Of a stretch of 15,000 bases of DNA, positions 1 through 8,145 are shown piece by piece. The notes under the pieces are model-generated. The model was given only the letters and a program-made list of their open reading frames with translations, did no database searches and had not been told where the DNA came from. Numbering within the stretch: position 1 is the stretch's first letter; the number at the start of each line of letters is the position of its first letter. Origin of the DNA: Symbiodinium natans (Eukaryota > Sar > Dinophyceae > Suessiales > Symbiodiniaceae). Where the stretch lies: positions 1 through 15,000 of the forward strand of contig CAJNDS010001337.1 in assembly GCA_905221605.1 (NCBI GenBank), written 5' to 3'. The translations under genes were made by a program, and so were the position numbers.

Positions 1-408
1 AGGGCTGCTCTTAGGGTTTCTATGGGGCTCGCATAGGGGGTTGTCTAAGGCTTTCATTTCATTATTCGAGGCTTTTGGAGGGTTTTCTTATGAGGTTTTT
101 TTTTGGGGGCTTTGGTTTGGTTTGCATAGGTTCAGGGATATCCCTTGGACGGAGCCGTATGACTGAGTTAACACCGCTACCCTCCTAAACCTACAACCTA
201 CTTGCTAAGCTTTTGGAGCCTTTACTTGTGGGATTCAGGACTCTGGGGGTCCGTAGGGTTTAGGATGAGGGTTCGGGTTCCAAGCTCAAAGCGTTCAGGA
301 CTTTAGGGCTTTAGGGTCTTGGGGTTTTGGGCTCAGGGGTTTCAGAGTTGGAGGGGTTTTTGGTTTTGGTTTCGGAGGGCTCTGGCGATTCATGGTTGAG
401 GTCCGTGG
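1..408. other. G-rich degenerate telomere-like sequence, no gene
   Basis: The stretch is dominated by scattered TTAGGG-like, GGGTTT-like and GGGGCTTT-like words on the + strand, with no intact heptamer array. Short open frames run through it, but they have low-complexity translations and I do not support any of them as coding. It looks like decayed interstitial telomeric repeat. Confidence 0.55.
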
Positions 409-550
409 AAAGAGAAAGAGAAAGAGAAAGAGAAAGAGAAAGAGAAAGAGAAAGAGAAAGAGAAAGAGAAAGAGAAAGAGAAAGAGAAAGAGAAAGAGAA
501 AGAGAAAGAGAAAGAGAAAGAGAAAGAGAAAGAGAAAGAGAAAGAGAAAG
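409..550 (+). repeat. (AAAGAG)n hexanucleotide microsatellite
   Basis: About 23 nearly perfect copies of the hexamer AAAGAG are followed by a shorter AG-rich tail to about 575. All six frames are open here because of the repeat (Lys-Arg, Glu-Arg, Ser-Leu and Ser-Phe repeats), so the apparent ORFs across 311-626 are artefacts of the repeat. Confidence 0.97.
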
Positions 551-603
551 GGAAAGAAAGAGAGAGAGAGAGAGCAAGAGACACAGAGAGAAACTTAGGC
601 TTG

Positions 604-739
604 AAGGTTTAGGGTTTAGGGTTTAGGGTTTAGGGCTTAGGGCTTAGGGTTTAGGGTTTAGGGTTTAGGGTTTAGGTTTTAGGGTTTAGGGTTTAGGTTT
701 AGGGTTTAGGGTTTAGGGTTTAGGGTTTAGGGCTTAGGG
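604..739 (+). repeat. Interstitial TTTAGGG telomere-type array
   Basis: Near-continuous TTTAGGG heptamers on the + strand, with CTTAGGG variants and a few one-base indels. This is the Arabidopsis-type telomere heptamer, also used by dinoflagellates, chromerids and many algae. The variants and the internal position argue for an old interstitial array rather than a live chromosome end. Confidence 0.93.
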
Positions 740-957
740 ATATTCCGAATATGATCCTCTTCAACCCAATAAGGGAAAATACAAAACATCCCACTCCTCA
801 GCCAGCTGTCTGCTAGCTGAGTAGTGGGTTCGACGTCTTTTCCACTGCACACACCCTGCACACTTCCCAACCCTAAACCCGAAACCCCAATGTCCCCAGT
901 TGGGTGGAGCGTCGCCGTTAGCGCGACATGGGACAGGTGAGTGGCGACGGGCCGCGT
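740..957. other. Intergenic, no gene seen; contains a hairpin
   Basis: Non-repetitive sequence between two telomere-like arrays. I see no supportable ORF. The only structure is the inverted repeat at 791-827, listed separately. Confidence 0.5.
791..827. repeat. Imperfect inverted repeat / hairpin
   Basis: The arms 791-806 and 812-827 pair at 14 of 16 positions around a five-base loop (TGTCT). The unpaired positions are 796/822 and 803/815. The outer five pairs (CCACT with AGTGG) could alternatively use a second CCACT at 842-846. No flanking gene explains it as a terminator; it could be a small transposon remnant or a chance palindrome. Confidence 0.6.
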
Positions 958-1035
958 TTAGGGTTTAGGGCTTAGGGCTTGGGGCTTGGAGCTTGGGGCT
1001 TGGGGCTGGGGGCTGGGGGCTTGGGGCTTGGGGCT
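958..1035 (+). repeat. Degenerating TTTAGGG array drifting to CTTGGGG
   Basis: The array starts as TTTAGGG, passes through CTTAGGG and ends as a run of GCTTGGG/GGCTGGGG variants. The one-directional drift along the tract suggests local re-amplification of mutated heptamers. Confidence 0.85.
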
Positions 1036-2112
1036 GAGGGTTTCTTAACCCCTGCATCCTGAGCACCTGCTGCACGGCCTCCGGAGGCAACCGCATGAAT
1101 TCCTGCACGTGCCCGCGGTTTCGGGTTCAGGGCTTAGGGCTCAGGGTTTAGGGGTTAAGGGCCGACTTTGTGGGGGACTCCCCATTCCATGTTTTTTCAC
1201 TTCCACATCGACAACCCAAACACCAAGACCAAATAGAGACATCCAATTCATGTTTGGGCTGTTCGCTAAACTACCCTAAACCCTTGAGCTCTGACGGGAG
1301 CTTCATTTGTGGGGTGCACCCCAAAAGCACCGAAAGCTAGAGACCTTCCTGTATTGCAGGGCTCAGTAGCTTCTTGTGCTGCGGGTATCCCAAGCTTCAA
1401 AGTTCAGGATCTAGGGTTAGGGTTCAGGTTGCATACGGTTCTTGTCAAAGATCGGGGAACTCAAAAGGGGAGGTTCCCAAGAAATGAAAGACAAACCCTA
1501 CAAGCCCTGATCTCGGCTCTAAAAGAAGCCTCCTCAACCCCAAACCTTTAACCATAAACCCTAAACCCCAAACCTTTGACCTTCCACTGCAGGGTTCCGT
1601 ACTTCAGATCCACGTCTGGGGTTTAGCATTTAGGGTTTAGGGTTTATGGTTTCGGATTTAGGGTTTCGGGGTTATTAGGATTTGGGGTTTAGGTTGTTTG
1701 GCTTAACGCCCTCCAGGCTAGGGACCTACGGCACAACCCCACCCCATAGGCGCCAAACACCCAATCCTAAAGCCGTAAACCTTCGACTGAAGCCTCACAA
1801 CCCAAACTCGAAGTAAATGAAGTAGGGTTTAGGGTTCAGGGTTTTAGGGCTTAGGGCTTAGGGTTGAGGGTCTTAGCCGGAGCGCCTAGGCCCAAAACCC
1901 CAAAGGTCCTGGAAGCAGAAGTCCTTTCCATACGGCTGCCCCGCGAGGTCTGCGAAGAGGGCATTCGTGCGTCGGCAGATGCGCGTGTCGAAGTAGGCGT
2001 ACCTTGCTGAATCAATCTTTGGGGTTGTGGTGTTCTTTTTGTAGGGTTGAGGATTTAGGGTTTAGGGCTTGCGGCTTAGGGTTTAGGGTTTACGGCTTAC
2101 GGTAGTTTAGGG
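1036..2112. other. Telomere-like fragments in unique sequence, no gene
   Basis: Unique sequence with several short + strand TTTAGGG-type islands (about 1624-1690, 1825-1875 and 2055-2100) and single CCCTAAA words (about 1270, 1550). One 80-codon frame at 1309-1551 has no recognisable feature and runs into such words, so I do not call it a gene. Confidence 0.5.
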
Positions 2113-2319
2113 CTTTGCAGAATAAAGTGAGTGAGTGAGTGAGTGGACGGCCTGGGGTGCACTCCGGCCAACGGAAACGTTCCCTCCCGCCATCTCTTCC
2201 CCCCTCCGCTTGCGTCATTGGGGAGATCCGGCAAGAGTTCGACGCTCCGAGCCCCTCAATCCGTCCTTTGCAGAATAAATCTTTAGGCTTCGGGGTTGAG
2301 AGGGCTTCAGGTTCCCAAG

Positions 2320-2346
2320 CACACACACACACACACACACACACAC
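2320..2346 (+). repeat. (CA)n microsatellite, 13 units
   Basis: Uninterrupted CA dinucleotides. A short (GAGT)n tract lies nearby at about 2127-2143. The frames crossing here are not supported as genes. Confidence 0.95.
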
Positions 2347-2399
2347 CGAATATGGGGAGGCATTCATATTTGGGGGAAGTGCTTAAGGGCCCTCTCTGA

Positions 2400-2552
2400 A
2401 CCCTATACCCTAAACCCTAAACCCGAAACCCTAAACCCTAAACCCGAAACCCTAAACCCTAAACCCGAAACCCTAAACCCTAAACCCTAAACCCGAAACC
2501 CTAAACCCTAAACCCGAAACCCTAAACCCTAAACCCGAAACCCTAAAACCCA
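2400..2552 (-). repeat. CCCTAAA array with CCCGAAA higher-order period
   Basis: Telomere-type heptamers with the opposite polarity to the arrays on either side. Every third heptamer is CCCGAAA: the variant occurs at 2422, 2443, 2464, 2492, 2513 and 2534, giving spacings of 21, 21, 28, 21 and 21. The array therefore grew by duplicating a three-heptamer block, as in a satellite, rather than by templated telomerase addition alone. Confidence 0.93.
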
Positions 2553-2964
2553 AACATGGGGGGGGGCTGGGGGGGAAACCTTGGGGGCAGCGTGCGTGGA
2601 CGGGGAGGAGAGGGGAAGGGAAACCTACCCCGAAAAACACGCGCCAAAAGGTTCGAAGCAACTGGTGGCAGAGCTCGGAAGCCTCTGACCTCACTCAACC
2701 ACACCGGATATCAGTCCACAAGGAGTGCTGCGCCGTGAGAACGGCAGGATGGGAACCAGCCGAGTTGTCCTCAGGAGACGTTTCCCGGATTTACAGCCCG
2801 GCGGAGCGTTCAACGGATGGCCGCAAACGCGTGCCCGCTGAAGCTTGGGCGAGTGACATCGCTGCGCTCAGCATTTGAGCTGCCGGGGGGGGAGGGGGGG
2901 TAGACAGCACGCACCCTCGGCCTCTAAAACCCCTCGAACCTGAGCATCCCCAGCTCCAAAGCCA
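2553..2964. other. Intergenic, G-tracts, no gene seen
   Basis: It begins with G8 and G7 runs just after the telomere-like array and has another G-tract at about 2884-2900. Short frames are present, but none shows a domain or a convincing start. Confidence 0.45.
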
Positions 2965-3075
2965 AAAACACCCTAAACCCTTAAACCCTGAACCCTTAAA
3001 CTCTGAAAGCCTTAAACCCTAAACTTGTAAACCCGTAAACCCTTAAACCCTTAAACCCTAAAACCCTTTAAACCC
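2965..3075 (-). repeat. Degenerate C-strand telomere-like tract
   Basis: Repeated CCCTAAA and CCCTTAAA words on the + strand with many substitutions and length variants. Same polarity as the array at 2400-2552. Confidence 0.75.
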
Positions 3076-3186
3076 CAAAGCCATAGAAAGAGAGGTCCCG
3101 ATCTTCCAAGCGACACCCAGGGCGCGCGCCACGTCCCTGCACCGGGGCTTGGGGCCTAAAGCCCTTATTACCAACCGGGGGCTGAT

Positions 3187-3395
3187 GTAGGGTTTAGGGT
3201 TTAGGGTTTAGGGTATAGGGTTTAGGGTTTAGGGTTTAGGGTTTAGGGTTTAGGGTTTAGGGTTTAGGGTTTAGGGTTTAGGGTTTAGGGTTTAGGGTTT
3301 AGGGTTTAGGGTTTAGGGTTTAGGGTTTAGGGTTTAAGATTAGGGTTTAGGGTTCAGGGTGTAGGGTTTAGAGTTTAGGTTTTAGGGATGTTTAG
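3187..3395 (+). repeat. Long TTTAGGG telomere-type array
   Basis: About 20 almost perfect heptamers run from 3187 to about 3330; degenerate copies continue to about 3395. It is the most homogeneous telomere-type array in the window and returns to + strand polarity after the C-strand tracts at 2400-3075. Confidence 0.95.
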
Positions 3396-3471
3396 GGTGT
3401 ACGGTTTAGGCTGAGAAGGCGAAATCCCTTGCATAAGAAAGCCCCTTTTGTTCAAGACTGCAAAACCTTGG

Positions 3472-4060
3472 TGCAGAGGGTTGTCGTTCGTGCGATCACG
3501 ACACGCCGCGTCCTCGCAGAGGGTCATCGTTTTTGCGTTTCGACAATGCGCAAACACGCAGATGGTTTTTCGTTTTTCTGCGATCACGACACGCCGCAAA
3601 AACGCAGAGGGCCATCGATTTTTTTGCGCTTCGACAATGCCCAAACACGCATGCAGAGGGCTGTCGTTTTTGCACGTCCTCGCTTTTGCGTTTCGACAAC
3701 GCCAAAGCACCAGAAAGTTGTCGTTCGTGCGATCACAACCCCCCGCGCACACGCAAAGGGGCATCTTTTTTTGCAATTCGACAGCGCCAAAACGCAGAGG
3801 GTGGTCGTTCGTGCGATCACGACACGCCGCGGCCACGACGCAGAAGAGGGTCGTCATTTTTGCATTTCAACGCCAAAACACGCAGAGGGTTGTCGTTCGT
3901 GCAATCACGATACGCCGCGCCCACGCAGAGGGTCGTCGTTTGTGCGTTTCGACAACGCCAAAACACGCTGAGGGTTGTCGTTCGTGCGATCATGACACGC
4001 CACGCCTACGCAGAGGGTCGTCGTTTTTGCGTTTCGACAACGCCAAAACACCCAGAGGGT
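3472..4060. repeat. ~85-bp dimeric tandem satellite of two ~42-bp halves
   Basis: A word containing TTGTCGTTCGTGCGATCAC recurs at about 3481, 3718, 3802, 3890 and 3975 (spacings 237, 84, 88, 85). It alternates with a related half containing TTTGCGTTTCGACAACGCC. Both halves begin with CGCAGAGGG and are about 42-43 bp, so the unit is a dimer of diverged monomers. Each half has short GTCG...CGAC arms that could form a hairpin. Open frames of 69-252 codons on both strands arise because few stops occur in the repeat; they overlap each other and are not supported as genes. Confidence 0.88.
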
Positions 4061-4147
4061 TCGCGTGTTTGCACTTTTTTGAACGAAGCGCGGCGGCTCC
4101 CGCCAACCCTACCCGGTTCTGCAAAACATATTATTTTCAAGAGGAAA

Positions 4148-4265
4148 ACCACGAAATCCATCACAATCCATCACGCCACAAAATCCATTAATTCCATCAC
4201 GCCACGAAATCCATCAAATCCATCACGCCACGAAATCCATCAAATCCATCACGCCATCCATCACG
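4148..4265 (+). repeat. 26-bp minisatellite (ATCCATCA-rich)
   Basis: Four consecutive units of about 26 bp start near 4149, 4175, 4201 and 4227; the last two are identical. Partial CCATCACG copies continue to about 4265, followed by a short (CCA)n run near 4288-4305. Confidence 0.9.
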
Positions 4266-5766
4266 TCATCCATATAACGACCACTCTTTAACCACCACCA
4301 CCACCTCCGCTGAAAACGCTCCGCCATGCTTTCGGGAATAAAAAGAACACTTCTAGTATTCCCTTGGGTTTTATCTGAATAAAATATACACTAATGACTC
4401 AGGGGGCTAAAGGCATAGGGACGGCCAGAAGGGATGATCGACCACACTTGACCCCTCCCTCGGCCAGCCAGTCACCATTGCATCGCACTTACGCACCGCC
4501 ATCTTAATGGCTCGGGCGACATTGCTGCTGCCTCCCGCAGCTCCTGCCTTTCGGGAATACGCCGCACAACCAGGAGAACAAAGGACCCTGATTCCTGCCG
4601 CGCAGTACTTCTGGCACTTGTGGGTCTGCTGAAAAGTACAGAAACCCAGGGCTGGCGGTGTATCCATTCGCAGCGGCAGAGCGTGCTGCTACTTGGGAAA
4701 ACGACAGCTTTCCGGAACCTCAGGGCGCATCTCTTTGAACACAAGATGCGAAAAAATAACAAGTTTGAGTTCGGGCAGGCACCTCCAGCCATTCCAGGAG
4801 ATTGGGCCTTTCAGCTGCGGGGCAACAATGTCTGGGCTACTGCGAGCCACAACACTGCCACGACGAAAACGCAAACGTGGCAGGGGCGCAAAACCACCCG
4901 GACATCCGCCCAGCCTGAGATTGCATGTGGGTCTACTGTATCGCACGTCTCGTCTTCACATTTGTCTAGGACCCATCAACGACGACATAACACGCTGGCT
5001 TCAGAATCGGCATGTCTCTGCACATTGTCTAGACTCATTGTCCAGACTCTAGACTCCCCCCGAAGGTGACTGGACATAACTTGATGCCTCTTGCTTGATG
5101 CCTACTCTTATGATTCGCCTTGGCCCTTGGCGGCGGGCATTGGTCTGTGGAAGAATAAATAACTCATCTTGGGAGGGGTTAGGAGCTGGAAGCCCCTGGG
5201 GCGGGGGAGCCCCTTTGGGTCAATTGGACCCACCGATGTCAGATGGGCCACTGCCGGGCCGAGGGTCGACGCGAAGCGTTTTACGACCAACGCGCGCAAA
5301 GTAGCTGGTGGTTGGTGTGGTGACCTAAGGCGTAGGGAAATCCAGTGAGCACGCCGAGCACATAGCCAGCATGTGAAGCCTGATTGTCAAGTATGGCACC
5401 ACTTGGAGAACACCGTAAAACACCTGTGCGATCCTGCACGTATTCTGAAGCCCACAAGCTCGAGCGAGGCACCTCCCTGCATGCAGAAACGTTCCCGGAG
5501 ACGAGGTCGAAGAGACCCGCACGCCAGCCACCCACCTTGCCAGCCAACAGACGACGCTTGCAGCAGCTCATGAGCCCACACGCCACGTAGATTTGCAAGG
5601 GTCGCTCCCTCATGTCACGCCTCCGTCGCCAACACTTCGGGCGAGTCTAGCGCAACAGTGCTTGTCAGACAAGGTTCTGGCCTCGAGCCAACCAACCATA
5701 CACGGATCTCATGAAACCAAGCATGTGCGAAATCTGCTGGGAATGTTGCCGAAGCGGGATTTCCAA
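4266..5766. other. Unique sequence, no recognisable gene
   Basis: This is the only long non-repetitive stretch left of the retroelement. Open frames exist, such as 4620-5069 on + (149 codons), 4693-5052 on + (119) and 5281-5613 on - (110), but they overlap one another and carry no motif or composition I recognise. If the host uses many introns, short exons could be hidden here; I cannot tell from sequence alone. AATAAA words occur near 4375 and 5153, but they mean little in a lineage that may not use that signal. Confidence 0.4.
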
Positions 5767-6238
5767 ACACGCACACGCACACGCACACACACGCACACGC
5801 ACGCACGCACACACATGCACACACATGCACGCACACGCACATGCGCACGCACACGCACACGCACGCGCACACGCACGCGCACACGCACACGTAAGCACAC
5901 GCACTCACGCACACACACACACATGCACACACATGCACACACACACACACACGCACACGCACACGCACACGCACAAGCACACGCACGCGCACACGCACAT
6001 GCACACGCACACGCACACGCACACGCACACGCACGCGCACACGTAATTAAGCACACGCGCACGCACGGTACGCACACGCACATGCACGCACACGCACATG
6101 CACCACGCACACGCACGTGCACACAGGCACGCGCACACACGCACGCGCACACACGCATGCGTGCACACGCACGCGCGCACACGCACGCGCGCACACGCGC
6201 ACGTGCACCCGCGCGCGCACACACACACACACACACAC
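5767..6238. repeat. ~470-bp CA/CG-rich microsatellite
   Basis: Almost continuous alternating purine-pyrimidine sequence built from CACA, CACG, CGCG and CATG steps, interrupted near 5890 and 6042-6050. All frames read as His-Thr/Ala-Arg or Val-Cys/Val-Arg repeats, so the long ORFs on both strands (for example 5593-6243 and 5709-6236) are artefacts. Its right end is a pure (CA)n run joined directly to the 3' end of the retroelement, suggesting that it was the insertion target. Confidence 0.95.
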
Positions 6239-6707
6239 GTTGACTTGTCTGGAACTGATGAGACGGACACTCGACTGGACAACATCAAGCATCACAGAAC
6301 CCTCAAAAAACATCTTGCAACTTTGTCGCTGGCCTTGACTGAATCAGCGCCCTACAGTCGGCTCACGAGCTGTGATCGAGGCCCGTCAATGGACCCAACC
6401 ACTTTTGATGCGCAGCCTCTTCGGTAACTGATGTGTACGACATGTGCACAGCTGTGGGCCGAGGCAAAGGCAGTTGCCTCGAAAATGACATGGTCCGACA
6501 AATGGTTCATTCTGAATTGCACAGCGATGATGTTCGATAGATTCAACAATGCACAGCATACACGATGGATGATGTCACAAATCTGTGTTGAGCAGGTACA
6601 CCGGAGCGGCCAACTCCGGCTTCCCACATCACTGGTAGCTTCGTTGGACGCAGTCCCAGTGATGTGCTGCGTCCCCCTGCATGAAACTGAAAAAGGGCGT
6701 GACCCCA
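6233..6707 (-). repeat. Terminal direct repeat, left copy (pseudo-LTR)
   Basis: Aligned by eye to 14526-15000 at a constant offset of 8,293 bp with no gaps. The two differences seen are 6501 (A, versus G at 14794) and 6579 (A, versus C at 14872). The repeat may extend rightward beyond 6707, because the other copy is cut by the window end. In minus orientation this is the 3' end of the element. Confidence 0.95.
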
Positions 6708-6871
6708 ATCCTGCATGTACAGCAGGTTGCACACACACATATGCCCCGTGGGGCGACACACCAAAGCAGGTGCTGAACCGGCTGCAAGAAAGACATGATA
6801 CTCGGGAGCTAAAGCCGTTGCATGAGTGCACAGGCAGCAACATCATACCTCCCGCTGGCGGAATTGTCTAG
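6431..6871 (+). CDS. Uncertain ORF inside the terminal repeat, antisense to the RT
   Basis: A 146-codon frame opens with ATG just after an in-frame TAA (6425-6427). The same frame is also open upstream from the microsatellite to that stop. The translation has a protein-like composition (Trp, Met, Asp, Asn, Lys and Gln spread through it, as in the stretch around TWSDKWFILNC), while the overlapping minus frame (6352-6846, 164 codons) is rich in Cys, Ser, His and Val, as antisense shadows often are. Both differences between the repeat copies change an amino acid in the plus frame (K to R and Q to P), whereas one of the two is silent in the minus frame, so constraint does not decide the strand. 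No family recognised. It could be a captured host exon, a pLTR-encoded peptide, or chance. Confidence 0.25.
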   Translation: MCTTCAQLWAEAKAVASKMTWSDKWFILNCTAMMFDRFNNAQHTRWMMSQICVEQVHRSGQLRLPTSLVASLDAVPVMCCVPLHETEKGRDPNPACTAGCTHTYAPWGDTPKQVLNRLQERHDTRELKPLHECTGSNIIPPAGGIV

Positions 6872-6917
6872 GAGCGCCGTCTATATGCGGAACCACATCG
6901 TTCGCGCTCCGCATACG

Positions 6918-7220
6918 CCTCCCACAGGCGGAAAAATCATATTGGGAACCATTATGCAGCACGACAGCGGGCCTCCGCGGCAGGCGTCCTTGGCCATGTC
7001 GCTGCGACATCCAAGTTTCATAATGACACAGGCGACAACGCGTGCTCGCAGTAATGCCACCAAAGCCTCCTACAGGCGGAAAACAATCATCCATTTCGGG
7101 AACCACGATGTATCACGACAGTGACAGCGGGCCTCCGCGGTAGGCGTCCTTGGCCATGTCGCTGCGAAATCCAAGGTTGACAATGACATGTGTGGCAATA
7201 CTATCAGTAATGCCGAGAGA
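6918..7220. repeat. Two diverged ~150-160-bp tandem units in the 3' region
   Basis: GCCTCC-(C/T)ACAGGCGG words at about 6917 and 7065 (a related word is at 6848) and the core CAGCGGGCCTCCGC at 6965 and 7125 mark two successive units, offset 148-160 bp. Both continue into a shared stretch containing GGCGTCCTTGGCCATGTC. They share this core with the 215-bp repeats to the right, so the two arrays have a common origin. The CCTCC/AGGCGG words can form small hairpins. Confidence 0.75.
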
Positions 7221-7335
7221 ACGCGGACCAAAACTGTTCTTGGTCATTTGATTGGTCCGTTGTCAAGCTTAGGGGTAAAAGTCGAACCAACCGATATCTG
7301 GCGGTTGCACCCATTGCAACCAGAATACACCACGA

Positions 7336-8045
7336 CAGCGGGCCTCCGCAATAGGCGTCCTTGGCCATGTCGCTGCAATATCACTTGTAGAACCCAAGCG
7401 ACATCCTTGGAGATCAAAGGCTGGTTGGCTACGCCAACATGATCTGGAATGATGCATATGGAGGCTTTTCCAGCCTAGTCCCACAAGTAGCATAGATCAG
7501 CTTGCCGGGCGCCAGTTGGCAATCCATTTTGAGAACACAATGCAGTATGACAGCGGGCCTCCGCAAGAGGCGTCCTTGGCCATGTTACTGCAATACCATT
7601 TGTAGAATGCCAAGCGACATCCTTGAAAATCAAAGGCTGGTTGGCTAGGCCAACATGATCTGAAATGGTGAATATGGGGCTTTTCCAGCCTGGTCCCACA
7701 AGTAACATAGATCAGCATGCCGGGCGCCAGTTGGCAATCCATTTTGAGAGCACAATGCAGTGTGACAGCGGGCCTCCGCAAGAGGCGTCCTTGGCCATGT
7801 CACTGCAATACCATTTGTAGAGCGCCAAGTGACATCCTTGAAAATCAAAGGCTGGTTGGCTCGGCCAACATGATCTGAAATGGTGAATATGGGGCTTTTC
7901 CGGCCTGGTCCCACAAATAACATAGATCAGCACGTCGGGCGCCTGTCGGCAATTCATTTCGAAAACACAATGCAACATGACAGCGGGCCTCCGCAATAGG
8001 CGTCCTTGGCCATGTCACTGCACTATCATTTGTAGAACGCCGATC
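7336..8045. repeat. 215-bp tandem repeats in the element's 3' region
   Basis: The core CAGCGGGCCTCCGC recurs at 7336, 7551, 7766 and 7981, exactly 215 bp apart, giving three full units and a partial fourth. Each unit holds an inverted repeat GTTGGC-3 nt-GCCAAC (imperfect in some units) and a segment (at 7472, 7687 and 7902) homologous to the 3' coding end of the RT. Because 215 is not a multiple of three, the frame shifts at each unit. The minus-strand ORFs of about 74-97 codons here are repeat shadows, not separate genes. Confidence 0.92.
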
Positions 8046-8145
8046 GACATCACAACGCCAGGCGTGGCAGGGAGACCCGGGCCGAAAAATGACTGCGTGG
8101 CCGGAAATGCAACATGACACGCACAGGTCCAAATGCAAAGAACCC

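Noticed and set aside
311-626. Long Arg-Glu, Lys-Arg and Ser-Leu frames
   Set aside because: Produced in all frames by the (AAAGAG)n microsatellite.
820-850. tRNA-like GGTTCGAC word near the hairpin
   Set aside because: No matching T-stem of the right size and no acceptor or anticodon arm found around it.
3472-4060. CRISPR-like array
   Set aside because: The repeats are contiguous, diverged and dimeric with no unique spacers, and the setting is eukaryotic.
6255-6262. CTGATGAG, the hammerhead ribozyme core word, in the terminal repeat (also at 14548)
   Set aside because: It lies on the strand opposite to the element, and no GAAA follows a closing stem at the right distance. N-terminal-endonuclease PLEs are also reported to lack canonical hammerheads.
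5593-6313. His-Thr and Val-Cys repeat proteins on both strands
   Set aside because: Translations of the CA/CG microsatellite with no independent coding signal.
7475-8138. Series of ~74-97-codon minus-strand ORFs
   Set aside because: Copies of the same 215-bp repeat read in shifting phases; not separate genes.
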